The notes below the pieces were generated by a model. That model saw only the letters and a list, made by a program, of their open reading frames with translations. It did no database searches and had not been told where the DNA came from. DNA of 64,000 bases, taken from Janthinobacterium sp. FW305-129. GTDB taxonomy: Bacteria; Pseudomonadota; Gammaproteobacteria; Burkholderiales; Burkholderiaceae_D. The position numbers were made by a program, and so were the translations under genes. The stretch is taken from positions 186,001 through 250,000 of the forward strand of contig NZ_JACYMM010000002.1 in NCBI RefSeq assembly GCF_020858115.1. Reading direction: 5' to 3'. Shown one piece after another: positions 59,811 through 64,000 of the stretch; the stretch's first letter is position 1; each line of letters opens with the position of its first letter.

Positions 59811-60674
59811 TCAGGCAGCCGCGTTGGCCAGCAGCTCGGGAACGGCGTCGGCAGCCGTGGCCAGACGCACGCCGCGCTCTTGCATGGCAGCAAGAAACTC
59901 GTGCTGTTGCCGTTCAAAACCCGTGACGGGGCTCATGCAGTCCGTCAGCAGCACCAGGCGCGACAGGGCCGCCTTGCCTTGCTGCGCTTGCAGGTAGTCG
60001 GCGATGTGCTCGGTGCTGGCTTTGACGCAGTGGCTGCCCGCTTCGCCGCAGACATAAATCTGCTGCGCCGGCAGCAAGGTGTCGAGGAAAGCGCGGTTGA
60101 GCTGGGTGGCCGCATCCTGCGCATCGGGCACTTCGGCCATGACGGCCGAGTAATGCTCGGTCCACGGGTTGGAACCCTTGCTCAGCTTGGCGACCACTTG
60201 CAGATTTGCCACTTCCCAGCCGTTGTAGGCGGCGCGCACGGCCGCGTGCACATTCTGGCCCCAGCTGCCGATCTCGCAGTGCACGGGCCACACCATCAGC
60301 TGGTAGCGCCCCGCCTGCTGCAAGGCATCGAGGTAAGCCAGCGCGCGCGGCAAGGCGCCGCTGGCGGCGGGCAGGAACAAGCGGTCGCGCACCTGCTGCG
60401 CGCTGATCTGCGTAAACGGCGCGACGGGGCCGCCATCGCCCGTGCGCCAGAAGGCGGGATGGGCGATGTCGTAGCGGTGGTGCGCATCGAGCGTGATGCT
60501 GATCTGCGTCAAGCCGCCGCCCGCTTCACGGATCAGCTGCGCCACGCGCAGCATGTCGGCGTGGGCGCCGGGCACGGCCAGGGCCGGCGCCGCATCAGGC
60601 GGCAGCCAGGTGGCGGGCAAGTCGCAAAAATCGTTTTGCGGGTCGATGACGAGCAGGTGCAACTGGCGTTTCAT
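59811..60674 (-). CDS. Nicotinamidase-like isochorismatase-family hydrolase
   Basis: A 287-residue protein from ATG 60674 (AGAGGA upstream). The catalytic triad is visible: Asp in LLVIDPQNDFCDL, Lys in VVAKLSKGSNPWTEHYS, and Cys in VCGEAGSHCVKASTEHIA. LDAHHRYDIAHPAFW carries the metal-binding residues. It is longer than typical PncA (about 210 residues), so it belongs to the longer cysteine-hydrolase branch. Next to pncB it most probably converts nicotinamide to nicotinate. Confidence 0.85.
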   Translation of the reverse strand: MKRQLHLLVIDPQNDFCDLPATWLPPDAAPALAVPGAHADMLRVAQLIREAGGGLTQISITLDAHHRYDIAHPAFWRTGDGGPVAPFTQISAQQVRDRLFLPAASGALPRALAYLDALQQAGRYQLMVWPVHCEIGSWGQNVHAAVRAAYNGWEVANLQVVAKLSKGSNPWTEHYSAVMAEVPDAQDAATQLNRAFLDTLLPAQQIYVCGEAGSHCVKASTEHIADYLQAQQGKAALSRLVLLTDCMSPVTGFERQQHEFLAAMQERGVRLATAADAVPELLANAAA

Positions 60675-60802
60675 GGCGGTCCTCTGGCGTGGCGATATCT
60701 TGCATGATAGCTTGCATAATACGGGCAACTTCGCTGGCGCGCCTGGCCAGCCGGCGCCAGGACTGTGCTCATTCGCAATAACTTGCGCCTGAACAAGCCA
60801 GG

Positions 60803-61057
60803 TCAGGGGTGGAAGACATAGCGGCGCTGGCGCCGCTCGACCAGCTTCACGGCCGCCTCGTCCGCTTCCGCCATGGCATCCGCTTCCGTTGTAAACTGGT
60901 GGTCGGCCGCTACCCTGCGCTTTTTCACCAGGTTCACCCGGTGCATGGGGTTGGGCGACGGGGCATAGATGGCGACATAGGCGCCCCACAGCTTGCAGCC
61001 CCGCAGGCGCTCTGCCGTGTAATTCACCTCATAAAAATCAACATACTTTATCGGCAC
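60803..61057 (-). CDS. Small hypothetical protein (84 aa)
   Basis: Starts MPIKYVDFYEVNYTAERLRGCKLW. It has an N-terminal beta-rich part and a helical C-terminus (EADAMAEADEAAVKLVERRQRRYVFHP). No signal peptide or family that I recognise. The gap to the gene downstream is 128 bases. Confidence 0.6.
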   Translation of the reverse strand: MPIKYVDFYEVNYTAERLRGCKLWGAYVAIYAPSPNPMHRVNLVKKRRVAADHQFTTEADAMAEADEAAVKLVERRQRRYVFHP

Positions 61058-61194
61058 GATGTACGCTCCAAAAATGACATGGCCGGACAGCTTGTCTCTA
61101 CGGACTGACGCGGTAAGGGTAAAACCATGCGCTCGCGATTGCTTGGGATACTTGATTCAGCTCTCTTTTTATCACGCGGCACAGGAGAAAAAGG

Positions 61195-61494
61195 ATGAAT
61201 GACTACATCATCTTCATGCATGACGACACGGAAACACCGATGGACGTCGCCACCTCGGCCTGGGAAGACTACTTCGCCATGCTCAGGGCCAGCGGCCGCT
61301 TCTGCGGCGGCAGCTCCATCGGGCCCGGCATCTGCGTGCACCGCTCAGGCCAGGCCAGAGCGGTCACGCCACACTTGTCAGGCTATCTACGCGTGCAAGC
61401 TGAAAGTATAGACGATGCTAAAAAATTGTTAATCGGAAACCCCGTACTGAACGCAGGGGGGACGGTGGAAATCCGCGAACTGCCGCGCGACTGA
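61195..61494 (+). CDS. YCII-related domain protein
   Basis: A 99-residue protein starting MNDYIIFMHDDTETPMDVATSAWEDYFAML. RASGRFCGGSSIGPGICVHRSG and GYLRVQAESIDDAKKLLIGNPVLNAGGTVEIREL fit the YCII/DGPF fold. Such proteins are small enzymes or accessory proteins with a conserved Asp/His pair; the function is unknown. GGAGAAAAAGG lies before the ATG. Confidence 0.78.
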   Translation: MNDYIIFMHDDTETPMDVATSAWEDYFAMLRASGRFCGGSSIGPGICVHRSGQARAVTPHLSGYLRVQAESIDDAKKLLIGNPVLNAGGTVEIRELPRD

Positions 61495-61510
61495 CGCGGC
61501 ACGGCTGGCC

Positions 61511-62065
61511 CTATTTTCCTGCCTCGGCGGCGGAATGCATGGACCAGACGACGCTGAGGATTTTCCATGCGCCGTCGCGCTTGACCATCTGCCATGCTTC
61601 CACGCCATAGTTCGATAATTTGTCGCCGACGAGGAATTCGTAGTCGAAGTTGACCCACGCCACATGGCGGTCCTGGGTGATCTTGACGTTGTAGAATTTT
61701 TCTTCCGTGCGCTGCGGTTCGCGCTTGATGAAGTTGGCGAAAGCGACATAACCGCCCGCCGCGACGCCGTCGAAGTGGACGTCCGTCGTGTCGCGCATTT
61801 TCTTGATGAAACCGTCGTCGGCCGGCGAGGCGAACAGGATGTTGGTGTGCAGCATCAGCGACGACAGCAGCCTGACGTCCTTGGCGACCAGCGCCGCCTG
61901 GAAGTCGGCGACGACTTGCTCGATGGCGCGGATATCTTCGGGCGTGGAGGCGTGGCGGCCCACGTGGGGCGGTGCAGGTGGTGCAGCGGGCGCGGTCTGC
62001 GCCAGCGCCATGCCTGCTGAAAACAGGGAACATCCGAACAGTACTGCGCTTGCCAACTTGTACAT
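61511..62065 (-). CDS. Secreted NTF2-like (SnoaL/DUF4440-type) protein
   Basis: A 184-residue protein with a signal peptide (MYKLASAVLFGCSLFSAGMA, AQT at the cut). The NTF2-like fold is visible in EDIRAIEQVVADFQAALVAKDVRLLSSLMLHTNILFASP and the C-terminal VEAWQMVKRDGAWKILSVVW. Proteins of this fold bind small hydrophobic ligands or act on them. It is a single gene convergent with the YCII gene; a partner is not evident. Confidence 0.8.
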   Translation of the reverse strand: MYKLASAVLFGCSLFSAGMALAQTAPAAPPAPPHVGRHASTPEDIRAIEQVVADFQAALVAKDVRLLSSLMLHTNILFASPADDGFIKKMRDTTDVHFDGVAAGGYVAFANFIKREPQRTEEKFYNVKITQDRHVAWVNFDYEFLVGDKLSNYGVEAWQMVKRDGAWKILSVVWSMHSAAEAGK

Positions 62066-62179
62066 GGGGGACTTTCATGGCGAACGGCTCGCCGGCCTGG
62101 CACGGGGCGTGCCGCCGGCAAGCTTATGTCAACCATGGCAGATTGGCAATCCCCCTTTGGAACTAGGGCGGGGCCAGAC

Positions 62180-62785
62180 TCAGGCCGCCAGGGCCTCGAT
62201 CGAAGCGCGCCCCTTGGCGATCGCGCTGGCAACGGCGTCCTCGCCCATGGCCACGCCTTCCGCTTGCACGAACTCGATATCGGTGATGCCGATGAAGCCC
62301 AGCGCCGTGCGCAGATAGGTGCTCAGGTAGTCATACGCGGCGCCCGGGCCTGCGCTGTAGACGCCGCCGCTGGCCGTGAAAATATACGCTTTCTTGCCCG
62401 TGGCCAGGCCGACGGGACCCGTCGCCGTATATTGAAAAGTGCGGCCGGCGCGCGCCACATGGTCGATCCACGCCTTCAGGGTCGACGGCACGGAAAAATT
62501 GTACATGGGCGCGGCCAGCACCAGCACGTCGGCGGCCAGCAATTCATCGACCAGGGTATCGGACAATTGCACGGCCGCTGCCGCCTGCGCGCTGCGCTGC
62601 TCGGCCGGCGTGAAGAACGCGCCCATCACCTCTTCCGTCAGGTGCGGCACCGGCTGCGCCGCCAGGTCGCGCTCGACGACGCTGGCGCCTTGCGCGGCCA
62701 GTTTGGCGACGAATTCGCCCGATAATTGGCGCGACAGGGAACCGCTGTTGCGCACGCTGCTATTGATGTATAAAACCTTGCTCAT
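62180..62785 (-). CDS. azoR: FMN-dependent NADH-azoreductase
   Basis: A 201-residue flavodoxin-like enzyme from ATG 62785. VLYINSSVRNSGSLSRQLSGEF binds the FMN phosphate, PMYNFSVPSTLKAWIDHVARAGRTFQY and TASGGVYSAGPGAAYDYLSTYLRTALGFIGITDIEFV are AzoR hallmarks. It reduces azo dyes and quinones. A LysR gene is encoded divergently 134 bases away, which probably controls it. Confidence 0.92.
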   Translation of the reverse strand: MSKVLYINSSVRNSGSLSRQLSGEFVAKLAAQGASVVERDLAAQPVPHLTEEVMGAFFTPAEQRSAQAAAAVQLSDTLVDELLAADVLVLAAPMYNFSVPSTLKAWIDHVARAGRTFQYTATGPVGLATGKKAYIFTASGGVYSAGPGAAYDYLSTYLRTALGFIGITDIEFVQAEGVAMGEDAVASAIAKGRASIEALAA

Positions 62786-62919
62786 GAAGTGCTCCTGTGA
62801 AAACGGGTGACGGGAATGGCCGCATCGCAGCCCTTGCATACAGCATAGTTCGGGTCTACCATCGATGAAACCGTATAAATATCAATGGTTAGCATCGAAT
62901 TTCTAGATAGGGAGTTGCC

Positions 62920-63834
62920 ATGAGAGAACCGGGCCAGCCTTCGCTCGACCAGTTGCGCGTGTTCGTCGCCGTCATCGACGCGGGCGGTTTCGCCCACGCG
63001 GCGCGCCAGCTGCACCGCACGCAGTCGGTGATCAGCTACACCATCGCCAACCTGGAAGAACAGCTGAACGTGGTGCTGCTCGACCGCGGCAAGCGCAAGC
63101 CCACCCTGACGGACGCGGGCCGCGCCCTGCTGGCCGACGCGCGCGCCGTGGCGCTGAAGGTCGACGGCATGCGCGCGCGCGCCAAGGCGCTGGCCGGCGG
63201 GCTGGAGGCGGAAGTATCGGTGGTGGTCGACGTGATGTTCCCCACTTGCGTGCTGGTGCGCGTGCTCGAGGCGTTCCAGGCGCAGTTCCCCACCGTCGCC
63301 CTGCGCCTGCGCATCGAAGCCATGGGCGCCGTGGCGCAGCTGGTGATGGATGGCAGCTGCCACATCGGCCTCGGCGGCTGGATGACGGCCACGGCCAGCG
63401 TCTTCGAACGCCTGGCCGTCGGCCACGTGCGCCTGATTCCCGTGGCCGCGCCCAGCCACGCGCTGGCGCAGCTGCAAGGGCCGATTGCGTCCAGCGTGGC
63501 GCGCGAGCACGTGCAGCTGGTGCTCAGCGACCGCAGCGTGCTGACGGAGGGCCAGGATTTCGGCGTGCTGGGATTGCGCAACTGGCGCCTGGGCGACCTC
63601 GGTTCCAAACACGCGCTGCTGCGCGCGGGCCTGGGCTGGGGCAACATGCCCGAAGCGATGGTGCGCGACGACCTGGAAGCCGGCCGCCTGGTGCACCTGC
63701 CGCTGGCCGTCGACAACGGCGAAAATTACCCGATTTACCTGATCCAGCGCGCCGACACGCCGCCGGGCCAGGCGGGCAAGTGGCTGACGGAACGGTTTGC
63801 GGAGCAGTTGCCGCTGCTGGAACAAGTCTTCTAG
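62920..63834 (+). CDS. LysR-family regulator divergent from azoR
   Basis: A 304-residue LysR protein. The helix-turn-helix is at about residues 8–65 (LDQLRVFVAVIDAGGFAHAARQLHRTQSVISYTIANLEEQLNVVLLDRGKR), then VSVVVDVMFPTCVLVRVLEAF in the effector domain. It is probably the regulator of the divergent azoreductase gene. The ligand is unknown. Confidence 0.9.
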   Translation: MREPGQPSLDQLRVFVAVIDAGGFAHAARQLHRTQSVISYTIANLEEQLNVVLLDRGKRKPTLTDAGRALLADARAVALKVDGMRARAKALAGGLEAEVSVVVDVMFPTCVLVRVLEAFQAQFPTVALRLRIEAMGAVAQLVMDGSCHIGLGGWMTATASVFERLAVGHVRLIPVAAPSHALAQLQGPIASSVAREHVQLVLSDRSVLTEGQDFGVLGLRNWRLGDLGSKHALLRAGLGWGNMPEAMVRDDLEAGRLVHLPLAVDNGENYPIYLIQRADTPPGQAGKWLTERFAEQLPLLEQVF

Positions 63835-63893
63835 AAGCGCGCGCGGACGGGTATCATGCGCGCATACATTGATCAGTATCAAAAGGAAACACC

Positions 63894-64000
63894 ATGGCCG
63901 GCATCGACGACTTCGTCAACAAACAGAAACCAGGCGCGCGCTTCGTCATCACGGCGCAGATGCTGCGCATGACGCCGCAGCAGTTCGACTCGCTGGCGCA
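63894..64000 (+). CDS. Hypothetical protein, 3' truncated by window
   Basis: The frame starts at ATG 63894, with AAGGA eight bases upstream, and runs to the end of the window: MAGIDDFVNKQKPGARFVIT, then AQMLRMTPQQFDSLA. Too little to assign. It follows the LysR gene by 60 bases on the same strand. Confidence 0.6.
   Translation, partial: MAGIDDFVNKQKPGARFVITAQMLRMTPQQFDSLA

Overview
The window reads as a chromosomal segment of a GC-rich betaproteobacterium, most likely Oxalobacteraceae (Janthinobacterium/Massilia-like). This rests on the ompA–ubiG–gph–ssrA order, the tmRNA tag ANDNSYALAA, the codon usage and the many short-spaced regulatory genes. I have no database match, so the genus is an inference.

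Layout. (1) 1–2635 is core chromosome: the end of an OmpA-family porin gene with its terminator, ubiG, a phosphoglycolate phosphatase gene and ssrA (tmRNA). (2) 2611–38290 is a P2-like prophage inserted in the 3' end of ssrA. A 26-bp perfect repeat (2611–2636 and 38265–38290) marks attL and attR, and the terminator that probably belonged to ssrA now lies beyond attR. The prophage has the P2 set in order: divergent Q/P and O-N-M-L-X, a lysis cassette with nested Rz/Rz1, R-S, V-W-J-I-H with a fibre-assembly gene, FI-FII, E/E' with a programmed frameshift signal, T-U-D, a repressor with a divergent early promoter, an Ogr-type activator, gpA replication initiator, C5 DNA methyltransferase, excisionase and integrase. 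(3) 38291–40234 is A+T-rich DNA outside attR, with an imperfect direct repeat and a RelA/SpoT-synthetase-domain gene. It looks like older foreign DNA at the same hotspot. (4) 40235–64000 is ordinary host chromosome: HD hydrolase, diguanylate cyclase, murein endopeptidase, SMP-30-like protein, several regulator/oxidoreductase pairs, D-amino-acid dehydrogenase, an FNR-type regulator beside a soluble NarX/NarL-like pair, NAD salvage genes and an azoreductase.

The prophage carries A+T-rich cargo at several positions: an acyltransferase (likely surface conversion) next to attL; a two-gene cassette whose proteins both carry an RNxxxH motif typical of HEPN ribonucleases, placed inside the tail operon; a block in the repressor orientation with a putative AbiC-like membrane protein, a two-TM SLATT-like protein and a secreted protein; and a PD-(D/E)xK-like protein between int and attR. 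None has a proven function here. Their positions suggest defence or superinfection exclusion. The HEPN-like pair is my best candidate for an undescribed system. The second most striking signal is an 810-nt open frame fully inside the methyltransferase gene whose translation also looks like a real phage protein.
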